From Actinoplanes solisilvae (GTDB taxonomy: Bacteria; Actinomycetota; Actinomycetes; Mycobacteriales; Micromonosporaceae): DNA of 64,000 bases. Under the pieces are notes generated by a model, which ran no database searches, had not been told where the DNA came from, and saw only the letters and a list, made by a program, of their open reading frames with translations. The first letter of the stretch is position 1. Each line of letters starts with the position of its first letter. Positions 20,045 through 28,000 of the stretch are shown in pieces. A program made the position numbers and the translations under genes. The DNA is taken from assembly GCF_003999975.1 (NCBI RefSeq), contig NZ_RJAC01000007.1, forward strand, positions 287,404 through 351,403, written 5' to 3'.

Positions 20045-21912
20045 TGGTTGTCCAGCAGGGTACGCATCGACGTGAGGGCGGCGCGGGCCGCGTCGAGAAC
20101 GCCGTCGAGGTCGTCCCGCTCGGCGGCCCGGGTCACCTTCTGTGCATCGTCCAGCACCGACGCCCGCAGCCCGGCGGCCATACGGGCCCGTTCGTCACGG
20201 GCGCGCAGCTCGGCCTCGGCCGACACGAACGCCACCGCGCCCCGCTCCCGGTCGAGCCGCCGCTGCCGCCGCCGTCGGGTCGCGAAACCGGCCAGCCAGC
20301 TCGCGGTGATCGGCACAGCCAGCAGCAACCCGGCCACGACCGCGCCGAACGCCGCCATCACCACCGCTACCGCGGGCCCCTGACGCGCCTCGGGAGCGGA
20401 GACGGTCAGCAGGACGCCGAAGTCGAGAGCCGCCACGACCAGCGCGCCGACCAGGCCGATCCAGGTCAGCGTCGGCCGTGAACCGTAGGCGGCCACCGCG
20501 TAGACGGCGGCGAAATCGGCGCCGGAACTGAACAGGAACAGCCAGGCCTCGGCCGGCGGCGTCGTGCCGGTGGCGATCAGCACCGGCCCGAACCAGCCGG
20601 TCAGCGCCACGACGATCAGCACGGTCCACGGATGCTGACGCCGCCACAACAACGGCGTCGCGTGGGCCAGCACCGCGAGCAGGATCAGAGTGAGGGCCGC
20701 GGGTGACGCGCCGTGCTCCTCGATCAGCACGCTCACCCCGGCCAGCGGCAGCAGCAGAGCGAGCAGGGTCAACCCCGCATCGAGTACGACCTGACTGCGC
20801 AACCAGACGCGCAGGCGTGCGGGGGCGGCGGCGGTGGGCACCGTCGCGCGGACCTGCCAGCCGCCCTCCGCCCGGGGGCCGGCCTGCACCGTTCCGCCCA
20901 GAGCGGCGGCCCGCTCGCGCATCCCGGTCAGGCCGCGGCCGCTGCCGAGTCCCGCTCCGGAGTCCGACGGGGTCGTCGCTTCGTCGTTCTCGACGTGCAG
21001 TGACGCGCCCGTGGTGTCGTACGTCTGGGTCAATCGCACTGTCGCCCCAGGCGCGTAACGCAAAGTGTTGGTGAGGGCCTCGCGGGCGATGCCATGCAGT
21101 GCCTCGGCCATGGCCGGCGGTGGATCACCGGTCTGGGAGAGGTGGACGATCTGACCGAGCTGGCGGAAGTCGTCGGCCAGGTCGGCCAGGTCGGCGGCGG
21201 GCGTCGTGGTGGGCAGCACGGCGACCAGCTGATGCAGGGCGGTCAGCGTCTCGCGGCCGGTGCGGGCGGCGAAGGCGAGGGCTTCGGCGCGCAGCTCGGG
21301 CCGGCCGATGAACTGGGCCGCCGAAGCGTTCACGACGATCGACGTGAGATGGTGGGCGGTGACGTCGTGCAGCTCGCGGGCGAGACGGCGTTGCTCGGCG
21401 GCAGCCGCGTCGCGGCGGGCCTGCTCGGCCTCGGCGAGCCGGTGGGCGGCGGCGCAACGATCGTCGAGCCAGCGGCGCCGCACCCGGCCGACCGCGACGA
21501 CCAACGCGTACAGGGCGATCGAGACGAGGATGTCGAGCGGCTCGTCGCCGAAGACCAGCACGGCCTGCAGGGCGAGCACGGCGGCGACGACCAGCAGAGT
21601 CGTGCGGCGGGAGCTGCGCAGGGCCACGTGGAACAGGGCGATCGACTCGGCGGCCGAGACGATGAGCAGCGCGTCGCCGGGGAAGAGCCAGACCTGTTGG
21701 GGGACGGCCCAGACGCCGAGTGCGAGTCCACCGGAGACGATCGCGATCGCGACGACCGGGCGGGAGCGGCGCAGCGTCAGGGCACCGCAGACCAGGGCGA
21801 CGATCGCGAGGCCCGCGGCCGCCTCGGCGCGACCGAGATCGCGGCCGGGCCAGTACGCGAGCTGGGCGACGGCTAGCAGTGCGGGCAGCACCCAGATCTT
21901 CCAGCGAGCCAT
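20005..21912 (-). CDS. NarL-type histidine kinase fused to a second, His-less membrane sensor half
   Basis: About 635 residues from ATG 21912 (MARWKIWVLPALLAVAQL); ATG 21927 is an alternative. The first half is a complete kinase: about five membrane helices, the HisKA_3 motif RRLARELHDVTAHHLTSIVV with phosphoacceptor His, and an ATPase domain with EALTNTLRYAPGA and GLGSGRGLTGMRERAAALGG. After a full stop-like end (VRATVPTA) the protein continues with a second set of membrane helices from VVLDAGLTLLALLLPLAGV. It then has a second coiled coil, ERARMAAGLRASVLDDAQKV, at the place of a HisKA_3 helix but without the histidine, and no second ATPase domain. No response regulator is adjacent. The last codons overlap the terminator of the convergent subtilase. 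Confidence 0.87.
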   Translation of the reverse strand: MARWKIWVLPALLAVAQLAYWPGRDLGRAEAAAGLAIVALVCGALTLRRSRPVVAIAIVSGGLALGVWAVPQQVWLFPGDALLIVSAAESIALFHVALRSSRRTTLLVVAAVLALQAVLVFGDEPLDILVSIALYALVVAVGRVRRRWLDDRCAAAHRLAEAEQARRDAAAAEQRRLARELHDVTAHHLTSIVVNASAAQFIGRPELRAEALAFAARTGRETLTALHQLVAVLPTTTPAADLADLADDFRQLGQIVHLSQTGDPPPAMAEALHGIAREALTNTLRYAPGATVRLTQTYDTTGASLHVENDEATTPSDSGAGLGSGRGLTGMRERAAALGGTVQAGPRAEGGWQVRATVPTAAAPARLRVWLRSQVVLDAGLTLLALLLPLAGVSVLIEEHGASPAALTLILLAVLAHATPLLWRRQHPWTVLIVVALTGWFGPVLIATGTTPPAEAWLFLFSSGADFAAVYAVAAYGSRPTLTWIGLVGALVVAALDFGVLLTVSAPEARQGPAVAVVMAAFGAVVAGLLLAVPITASWLAGFATRRRRQRRLDRERGAVAFVSAEAELRARDERARMAAGLRASVLDDAQKVTRAAERDDLDGVLDAARAALTSMRTLLDNQVRASPESLSRRP

Positions 21913-21926
21913 GATGCCCGACACCA

Positions 21927-21942
21927 TATGCCCTGAGGCATA
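21927..21942. promoter_or_regulatory. Inverted repeat in the kinase/CPBP divergent promoter
   Basis: TATGCC-CTGA-GGCATA is a perfect 6-bp inverted repeat with a 4-bp spacer between the divergent kinase and CPBP protease genes. It touches the upstream ATG candidate of the kinase. It may be the operator of a response regulator of NarL type, which often uses such short repeats; this is inference. Confidence 0.4.
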
Positions 21943-22000
21943 GGCGTCGGTCCGACCGTCGCCCGATTCGCCGCGGCGCCCGGAACGGGAGACTTTCCGC

Positions 22001-22897
22001 ATGGAATATCACCGTCTCGCCCGTACGCCCGCCCATCGCTGGTGGCAGCCGGTTCTCGGCACCCTGTTCATCGTCGCCGCGGGGGCGTTCGTCGCCGTGT
22101 TCGGCTATCTGACCGTCACGGCAGCGGCCGCCCTCGCCGGTCGTCCCAACAATGTGGACGGTCTGCCGAGCTTCGGCGAGCGCGTGGATCTGGCGCTCAT
22201 GTTCCTGAGCCTGGCCGTGCTGTTGCCGATCACGTTTCTGGCCGCGCGATGGATCCAGCGCCGGCCGGCCGGGACGCTGTCGTCGGTCACCGGGCGGCTG
22301 CGGTGGCGCTGGCTGTTCAAGCTGTTGCCGGTCGCGCTGGTGGCGGTCGTGGTGCTGCTGGGCGGCGGCATGCTGCTGGGGAGTCTGACCGGGCTCGAGG
22401 AGACGCAGCCCGACCTGGTCGGGTGGGGGCCGTTCGCGCTGTCGATGCTCGTCCTGCTGATCGTGGTGCCGCCGCAGGCCGCGGCCGAGGAGTACGTGAC
22501 CCGCGGCTGGCTGCTGCAGGCGACCGGGGTGTGGTTCCGGCAGCCGTGGGTGCCGATCGCGTTCCAGGCGCTGGTGTTCGCGGCGGCGCACGGGTGGGGC
22601 ACGCCGTGGGGCTTCGCCGACCTGTTCCTCTTCGGCGCGGTCGCGGGGTGGCTGACCGTGCGCACCGGAGGGCTGGAGGCGGCGATCGCCCTACACGTGA
22701 TGAACAACCTGGTGAGCGCGGGCCTCGCCGCCGCGTTCGGTCTGCTGACGATCGACGAGACGGCCGCCGACATGCCGTGGCAGCTCGCCGCGGTCGACGT
22801 GGTGGTGCTGGCGGCGTACGCGTTCGTCGTCGTGAAGCTGTCTCCCTCTCCTGTTCCGCGGGTGGCGACCCCTCAGCCGCTCGTCTCGGTTCGCTGA
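22001..22897 (+). CDS. CPBP-family intramembrane glutamic/metalloprotease
   Basis: The 298-residue integral membrane protein has about eight helices. GGGAGA is 8 nt before the ATG. The Abi/CPBP (Rce1-like) motifs are present in order: AAAEEYVTRGWLLQ (EExxxR), FAAAHGWGTPWGFADLFLFG (second motif His) and EAAIALHVMNNLV (third motif HxxxN). These are the catalytic residues of CAAX-type proteases; bacterial members process or protect against peptides, or have unknown roles. It is divergent from the NarL-type kinase, so the kinase may report on the same membrane stress. Its last 25 bp overlap the 3' end of the convergent dehydratase gene. A second CPBP gene lies at 33002-33820. Confidence 0.9.
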   Translation: MEYHRLARTPAHRWWQPVLGTLFIVAAGAFVAVFGYLTVTAAAALAGRPNNVDGLPSFGERVDLALMFLSLAVLLPITFLAARWIQRRPAGTLSSVTGRLRWRWLFKLLPVALVAVVVLLGGGMLLGSLTGLEETQPDLVGWGPFALSMLVLLIVVPPQAAAEEYVTRGWLLQATGVWFRQPWVPIAFQALVFAAAHGWGTPWGFADLFLFGAVAGWLTVRTGGLEAAIALHVMNNLVSAGLAAAFGLLTIDETAADMPWQLAAVDVVVLAAYAFVVVKLSPSPVPRVATPQPLVSVR

Positions 22898-24786
22898 GCT
22901 CGATGGGCGGCCATGCGCACCGGGTCGTTGGCAAAGCCGTAGCCGCGGTAGCCGCCCTCGCGCTGGACGATCTCGACGAAGACCCGACGGCCGACGACGG
23001 GCGTGAACAGCTGCAGGTAGGAGCCATGCTCGTCCTCGTCGTAGAGAGCGCCCAGCCCGCGTACGGTGTCTCGCCGCGGCCCGGGCAGGTCGCGCCGGGC
23101 ATCGAGATCGTCGTAGTAGTTGGCCGGCACGGGCACGGCGTCGACGGCCTTCGCGACGCGGGCGAGGTCGTCGGTGATCAGGGTCAGATGCTGCGGATGC
23201 GGTACGGCGGGCGCCCAGTCGCCGCGGCGCAGCAGGGGGACGCTGAGGGCGAGGCGCACGCTGCGGTCGGCGTTGCGGATGGCGAGGGTGCGCACCAGCC
23301 CGAACGGCGCCGCGAACTCGCCGGCCTCGTCGTCGGTCAGGCCGAGCACGCTGCGGTAGAAGAGCGCGGCCTCGTCGTAGCGGTCGAACGGCTGGGCGAG
23401 CGAGAGATGGTCGATCGCGGTGATGCCGGCCCCGGCCGTGCGGGTCTCGCCCGTGGGCAGGAAATCGCCGAGCCAGCCGTGGTCGGCGTCGCTGCGGCAG
23501 AAGAACACCTCGGTCCCGTCGGGCGCGGCGACGGCGGTGAGGTCGGCCTCGGCCTGCCGGCGACGGCGGGGGAGGGGCTTGGCGAGCAGTTCTGCGGCCC
23601 GCTGTGCGGAGGCGGCGGGGTCGGTGCTCTCCAGCGCGAACGCCCGGATGGCCGCGGATCCCTCGGCCAGGCGCGGCGCGCCGGAGTTGAGCAGGATGCG
23701 GGCGGTGTCGTGCTCCCAGAGCTGGACGGCCTTGGACCGGTGCTGGCCGGTGTGGGCGAAGCCGAGGGCGCGCAGCAGGCTCTCGAGCTGTGCCCCGGAG
23801 TCGGGATCGACGGCGAGCTCTACGAAGGCGATACCGGTGAGCTCGGGAGCCGGGGTGAGCCTGGTCAGCTCAGCCTGCTCGGCTGGCCGGGCGGGCTCGG
23901 CTGACCGCGCGGCCTCGGCTGGCCGGGCGGGCCCGGCCGGTTGTGCGGGCCCGGCCGGTTGTGTGGGCTCGGCGTCGGCGAGCAAGCCGGCGAGGGCTAT
24001 CAGCGAGCGGCGGGCGTCGACCGCGGTGCGGTGGGGGTCGGCCTGGCGGAACACGTCGTTGAAGACCTCGAGGGACAGCGGCCCGCGATAGCCGGCGTCG
24101 AGCACGGCCCGGGTGAAGCCGGCCAGGTCGAGGCGCCCCTGCAACGGGAACAGGCGGTGGTGGCGGCTCCACTGCAGCACGTCCATGTCGAGGCGCGGCG
24201 CGTCGGCCAGCTGGAGGAAGAAGATCCGTTCCCCGGGCAGGCCGGCGATCTTCCCGTAGTCGTCGGTGCGGGACAGGACATGGAAGCTGTCGAGACACAG
24301 GCCGAGCGCGGGATGGCCGGCGCGGCGCACGATCTCCCACGAGTGCTCCCACGTGGACACGTGCCGCCCCCAGGCCAAGGCCTCGTAGGCGATGCGCATG
24401 CCCCGCTCGCCGGCCCGCTCGGCCAGCCTTCGTAGCTGCGCGGCGGCGAGCGCGTCGTCGTCGATCGTGTCGGGTGCGACTGATGAACAGATCAGAATCG
24501 TGTCGGCCCCGAGCCGCGCCATGAGGTCGAGCTTCGCCTCGAAGCGGCGTTCCACCGCGGGGAAGCGTTCGGGGGGAGCGCCCTCGGCGTCACGGAACGG
24601 CTGGTAGAGCTCGATCGAGAGGCCGAGGTCGGCCACCCGTTGCCGAATTCGCTCCGGCGACGCGGCCGAGGCGATCAGGTCGTTCTCGAAGATCTCCACA
24701 GCATCGAACCCGGCGGCCGCGGCGGCATCGAGCCGGTCCTCCAACGTCCCGGAGAGGCAGACGGTCGCGATGCTCAAGCGCGCCAT
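22873..24786 (-). CDS. quiC: Bifunctional 3-dehydroshikimate dehydratase / HPPD-like dioxygenase-fold fusion
   Basis: This is a 637-residue fusion; AAGGA is 9 nt before the ATG. Residues 1-265 form a xylose-isomerase-like TIM barrel with the metal ligands expected of QuiC/AsbF-type dehydratases: Glu in MRIAYEALAWGRH, Asp in LGLCLDSFHVL and Glu in GPLSLEVFNDVFRQADPH. This enzyme turns 3-dehydroshikimate into protocatechuate. A Pro/Ala/Glu linker encoded by short DNA repeats follows. Residues about 330-637 have the two vicinal-oxygen-chelate modules of 4-hydroxyphenylpyruvate dioxygenase, with ligands His in AIDHLSLAQP, His in PHPQHLTLITDD and Glu in RRVFVEIVQREGGYRGYG. The same fusion is known from quinate/shikimate catabolism in other bacteria, where the C-terminal part has no established substrate. 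A TetR-like operator precedes the gene. Confidence 0.88.
   Translation of the reverse strand: MARLSIATVCLSGTLEDRLDAAAAAGFDAVEIFENDLIASAASPERIRQRVADLGLSIELYQPFRDAEGAPPERFPAVERRFEAKLDLMARLGADTILICSSVAPDTIDDDALAAAQLRRLAERAGERGMRIAYEALAWGRHVSTWEHSWEIVRRAGHPALGLCLDSFHVLSRTDDYGKIAGLPGERIFFLQLADAPRLDMDVLQWSRHHRLFPLQGRLDLAGFTRAVLDAGYRGPLSLEVFNDVFRQADPHRTAVDARRSLIALAGLLADAEPTQPAGPAQPAGPARPAEAARSAEPARPAEQAELTRLTPAPELTGIAFVELAVDPDSGAQLESLLRALGFAHTGQHRSKAVQLWEHDTARILLNSGAPRLAEGSAAIRAFALESTDPAASAQRAAELLAKPLPRRRRQAEADLTAVAAPDGTEVFFCRSDADHGWLGDFLPTGETRTAGAGITAIDHLSLAQPFDRYDEAALFYRSVLGLTDDEAGEFAAPFGLVRTLAIRNADRSVRLALSVPLLRRGDWAPAVPHPQHLTLITDDLARVAKAVDAVPVPANYYDDLDARRDLPGPRRDTVRGLGALYDEDEHGSYLQLFTPVVGRRVFVEIVQREGGYRGYGFANDPVRMAAHRAQRTETSG
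23929..23964. repeat. 18-bp tandem repeat in the linker of the dehydratase fusion
   Basis: GGGCCCGGCCGGTTGTGC occurs twice in tandem with one mismatch (23929-23946, 23947-23964), encoding the QPAGPA repeat of the interdomain linker. Related but degenerate copies extend to about 23875. The linker length is therefore likely to vary between strains. Confidence 0.75.
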
Positions 24787-24803
24787 GCCGCGGATCCTTT
24801 CAA

Positions 24804-24823
24804 TGTACGAACCAGTACGTTCA
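24804..24823. promoter_or_regulatory. TetR-like operator of the dehydratase gene
   Basis: TGTACGAACCAGTACGTTCA matches its own reverse complement at 16 of 20 positions (pattern TGnACGnACnnGTnCGTnCA). It begins 18 bp upstream of the dehydratase start. Size, symmetry and place suit a TetR-family repressor. No TetR gene is seen in the window, so it would act in trans. Confidence 0.6.
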
Positions 24824-24863
24824 CTCTAGGTGTGGTGTCATGGTGCGGCAAGCGTCAGGCCGG

Positions 24864-25469
24864 TCAGATCCACCCCCGGCTCTGGGCCGTGCGGACGGCC
24901 TCGTGGCGGTTGGTCGCGCCGAGCTTGATGGCGGCGGCGGAGAGGTAGTTGCGCACCGTGCCGGGGGAGAGCGCGGCCTGGCGGGCGATCTCTTCGACGG
25001 CGGCACCCGAGGCGGCCAGCTCGAGGACCTGGGACTCGCGTGTGGTCAAGGGACTGTCGCCGGCGCTGATGGCTTCGGCGGCCAGTTGCGGGTCGACGTA
25101 GCGGCCGCCCTTGGCGACGATGCGGACCACGGTGGCCAGGACCTCGGCGGCCGCCGTCTTGGGAAGGAAGCCGCGCACGCCCGACGCCAGGGCGCGCCGC
25201 AGGTGGCCGGGCAGGCCGTGGCTGGTGACGATCATCGTGCGACAGGAGGGGACGTCGCGGTGGATGGCCTCGGCGACGGCCACCCCGTCGAGGTCGGGCA
25301 GTTGCAGGTCGATGATCGCCACGTCGGGTTGGAGGGCGCGGGCCATTGCCAGGGTCTCGGCGCCCGTCGCGGCCTGGGCCGAGACAGTCAGGTCGTCCTC
25401 GAGCGCGAGCAAGGCGGCCATCGCGCCCCGGATCAGATGCTCGTCGTCGGCGAGCAGGACGCGGATCAT
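24864..25469 (-). CDS. NarL/DesR-type response regulator
   Basis: The 201-residue regulator's ATG overlaps the kinase stop by 4 bp, so the pair is translationally coupled. The receiver begins MIRVLLADDEHLIRGAMAAL, with phosphoacceptor Asp54 in DVAIIDLQLPDLDG, Thr82 in MIVTSHGLPGHL and the conserved Lys in GFLPKTAAAEVL. The LuxR-type HTH is PLTTRESQVLELAASGAAVE, then IARQAALSPGTVRNYLSAAA. The preceding kinase resembles DesK, and the pair follows the DesK/DesR plan used for membrane or antibiotic stress. The target is not visible; the hydrolase remnant just upstream of the pair is dead. Confidence 0.93.
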   Translation of the reverse strand: MIRVLLADDEHLIRGAMAALLALEDDLTVSAQAATGAETLAMARALQPDVAIIDLQLPDLDGVAVAEAIHRDVPSCRTMIVTSHGLPGHLRRALASGVRGFLPKTAAAEVLATVVRIVAKGGRYVDPQLAAEAISAGDSPLTTRESQVLELAASGAAVEEIARQAALSPGTVRNYLSAAAIKLGATNRHEAVRTAQSRGWI

Positions 25470-26665
25470 GTGGCCTCCCCGTGAGCGTCGAGCGGAGCCC
25501 GTGCCCGCAACCGGAAGCCGTCCGGTTCGACGCGGACGGCGCTCACCGAACCACCCAGTGCGCCGACGCGCTCGGCCAGCCCGGTCAGCCCGATCCCTCG
25601 TACGACCTCCGCATCGAAGGCGCCGCCAGAGGTGGGGAGGGGTAGCCCGTCGTTCTCCATCGTCAGGGTGGCCTCGCCGGTGGTGACGGAAAGGGTGATG
25701 CGGCAGATGCGGGCCTCGCTGTGGCGGAGCACGTTGGTGGTGCCCTCGCGGACCACCCAGGCAAGGGCGGCCTGCACCGCGGCCGGGAGCGGGTGGTCGT
25801 CGCTCTGCACGTCGCAGCTGATGCCCGCGGATTCGAGCAGGGCGCGGGCGCCGGCCAACTCGCCGGACAGGTCGGCCGCCCGGTAACCGGCGATCACACC
25901 CCGAAGGTCGGACAGGGAGTTCTGCGCTATGCGGCGAACCTCGAGCATCTCGTCGGCCGCCTCGGGACGGCCTCGCTGGGCGAGCCGGGCGGAGAGCTCG
26001 GCTTTGAGGGCCACGACCGAGAGCGTGCGGCCGAGGACGTCGTGCAGGTCGCGGGAGAAGCGCAGTCGTTCCTCGGCGACCGCCAGGTTCGCCTGATCGC
26101 GGCGCGCCTTGTCGAGCTCGCGGACCAGGCTCAGCGTCCACAGCGTGACGCGGGCGCCGGGCACGAGGAAGAACAGGATGCCGGCCAGTGCCACCGCGGG
26201 GCCGGGACCGGCGTGAGTCTGGGCGTGGGAGAGAGCGGCGACGGCGACGCAGCCCGCGAAGCCCACCGTGCTGAGCACGATCGTCGAACGCACCACGGTG
26301 GTGAGGGCGATCGCATAGATCGTCACCGACAACATCAGAGCCGCGACCGCGACGCTTTCGCGGCCCGGGACCGCCTGCGGATAGGCGACGATCGCGATCG
26401 CGATGGTGACGACGCCCGACGCGCCGCCGGCCAGGGCGGGACGGATCGGGAACGGCGCGTCTTTCGGGGTCGCGGCGATGCCCGCCCGCATGAGCCGGCC
26501 GCAGAACAGAATGTGGGCGATCGCCGCGGCCGCGACCGGAACGGCCTTCCAGCCGAGCCGGTCAGTGGAGGTGATGGCGCCGAGTGCGATCAGCGGGGCC
26601 AGCAGAATGTTGCTGTAAAGCGTGGTCTTGATGTAGATCTCGAAACGGTCCGTATCGCTGCGCAT
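25466..26665 (-). CDS. DesK/NarL-type sensor histidine kinase
   Basis: The 399-residue kinase starts at an ATG 5 nt after GGAGGTGAG-like sequence. It has six or so membrane helices over residues 15-180 with very short loops, so it probably senses the membrane itself. The HisKA_3 motif is EERLRFSRDLHDVLGRTLSV with the phosphoacceptor His. The ATPase domain has VVREGTTNVLRHSEARICRI and GIGLTGLAERVGALGGSVSA. It is the first gene of a two-gene operon with the response regulator and starts 27 bp downstream of the broken hydrolase gene on the same strand. Confidence 0.93.
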   Translation of the reverse strand: MRSDTDRFEIYIKTTLYSNILLAPLIALGAITSTDRLGWKAVPVAAAAIAHILFCGRLMRAGIAATPKDAPFPIRPALAGGASGVVTIAIAIVAYPQAVPGRESVAVAALMLSVTIYAIALTTVVRSTIVLSTVGFAGCVAVAALSHAQTHAGPGPAVALAGILFFLVPGARVTLWTLSLVRELDKARRDQANLAVAEERLRFSRDLHDVLGRTLSVVALKAELSARLAQRGRPEAADEMLEVRRIAQNSLSDLRGVIAGYRAADLSGELAGARALLESAGISCDVQSDDHPLPAAVQAALAWVVREGTTNVLRHSEARICRITLSVTTGEATLTMENDGLPLPTSGGAFDAEVVRGIGLTGLAERVGALGGSVSAVRVEPDGFRLRARAPLDAHGEAT

Positions 26666-26691
26666 GGCTCACCTCCGATCGAAGGGTGTCC

Positions 26692-27524
26692 CTAGGGAAG
26701 GAATCGCATCTCGGGATATCTCGGCGATGGGCCGGACAGCAGGCGGCCGTCGCCGTGGCGCAGATGCCGCTCGAAGAACGCCCGCACGTAGGAACGCTGC
26801 ACCTCGATGGACCGTTCGCCGTCGATGCTACCGATGAGGGGCTCGTAGTCGGCGGGTGGCGTTCCGGCCTGAGGCGTCAGCACCTGAAGGTCGGTGAAGG
26901 ACAGGTGTCTCGAGTCTTTCAGCTGCAGCCAATAGCGTGACCCGCGAAGCTTGCCCCACATCTGCGACCAGGTCTCGTCCTCGTCGGGGCCGTCGAAGTC
27001 GGCGCTCAGCATGAGGAAGGGCCGGTCGAGGCCGGTGGTGAGAACGCGGCCGAACCAGGTGCCGTCGAGGTTGAGTCCCGCTCGCACGCGCCGGTCGACC
27101 CGCATGACCTCGGCCGCCTCGGCGCCGCCCATGGAGGATCCGAACATGCCGACCTGATGGAGATCGAGGGCTTCACCCAGGCCGGGCGGCAACGGGCAGC
27201 GGGCGGCGTCGGGGTTGCGCCCGCGAGTGATCGCGGTGAGCTGGTCGAGGACGAATCTGGTGTCGGCGACGCGGACGGCGAGAGCCTTGGCCAGGGCAGC
27301 GTCCGCTTCTTCGGGGGTGGTCGGCGCCGGCACGGCGTGCTCGGCCACGCGGCCCCCAGGGAACTCGACGAACTGGGCGTCGTGGGTGTGGTCGACGGTG
27401 ACGACGACGAAGCCCCGCGAGGCCAGGTCTTGGACGAGGGCCGTGCTGCCGGTGCGCTCGAGACCGAAGCCGGGCGAGTAGATGCGGCGGCGAGAGCGAT
27501 GAGGGCCAGAAGCGCTTTCTTCAT
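26692..27524 (-). pseudogene. Alpha/beta hydrolase (PAF-acetylhydrolase-like), internal deletion and frame change
   Basis: An ATG at 27524 with GGAAG upstream begins a good signal peptide, MKKALLALIALAAA. Within a few codons this frame turns into nonsense. In another frame the sequence reads IYSPGFGLERTGSTALVQDL, SRGFVVVTVDHTHDAQFVEF and then on to the natural C-terminus. The catalytic part is intact: nucleophile MFGSSMGGAEA, acid in LSADFDGPDEDE and His in KDSRHLSFTDL. Family members have about 100-130 residues (strands before the YSPGFG motif) between signal peptide and this point. So a deletion joined codon 14 to the middle of the gene out of frame. The 218-residue frame from 27348 could still be translated but would lack secretion and half the fold. 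Confidence 0.8.
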
Positions 27525-27582
27525 GCGGTCGAGTCTTCCGGCGGCCCTCGTGCCGATGTAGTGCCGGGGTTCATCGGTTCCC

Positions 27583-27894
27583 GTGCGCTCTGCACGGAAA
27601 ACCGATGACGTTTGTCATGTGACCCGGTCCGCCGATGACCCGGTCCCGCCGGTCACGCTCGCCCTGCCGGTCGCCGGGGTGCTCACGCAGGTGTTGCGCG
27701 AGGGGCTCGACCGGGCGCTGGTGGCGGATCGGCTCGACACGCAATTCGTGGGCTCACCGCGGACCGCAGTGGAGCGCTTGAAGACGTTGCGCAGGGTGAC
27801 CGGCGCCGACGAACTCCTGGTCACCACGATCACCCACAGCCACAACGACCGGGTGCGCTCGTTCGAGCTGCTGGCGAAGCACTGGCCCGGCTGA
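27583..27894 (+). pseudogene. C-terminal remnant of an LLM-class flavin-dependent oxidoreductase
   Basis: The open frame of 103 codons ends with about 60 residues that match the C-terminus of bacterial luciferase-like monooxygenases: DTQFVGSPRTAVERLKTL, RVTGADELLVTTITHSHN and RVRSFELLAKHW. The TIM-barrel body (about 270 residues) is absent and the first 40 codons look like unrelated sequence. It lies head-to-head with the broken hydrolase, so this is a small zone of gene decay, perhaps left by one deletion. Confidence 0.75.
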
Positions 27895-27898
27895 CGAC

Positions 27899-27937
27899 AG
27901 GGCTTCGCCGGGAACAAATAGGGCTTCGCCGGGAACA
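27899..27937. repeat. 18-bp direct repeat, 21-bp period
   Basis: AGGGCTTCGCCGGGAACA occurs twice (27899-27916 and 27920-27937) directly after the oxidoreductase remnant and about 65 bp before the second DUF574 methyltransferase. The 21-bp spacing equals two helical turns, so paired binding sites are possible; a simple duplication is as likely. Confidence 0.7.
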
Positions 27938-27958
27938 GACCGGAGAGCTGGTGCCGGG

Positions 27959-27982
27959 GGACAGTTGCACGGGGGACTGTCC
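27959..27982. promoter_or_regulatory. Inverted repeat upstream of DUF574 methyltransferase 2
   Basis: GGACAGT (27959-27965) and ACTGTCC (27976-27982) form a perfect 7-bp inverted repeat with a 10-bp spacer, ending 18 bp before the GTG start. It could be an operator or a leader hairpin; no ribosome-binding site is evident between it and the start. Confidence 0.45.
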
Positions 27983-28000
27983 TGCCGGGACACTGGCGCG

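Noticed and set aside
27899..27937. Two 18-bp direct repeats as a CRISPR array or att site
   Set aside because: Only two units with a 3-bp gap, so not CRISPR; no integrase gene or tRNA is adjacent, so no support for an attachment site.
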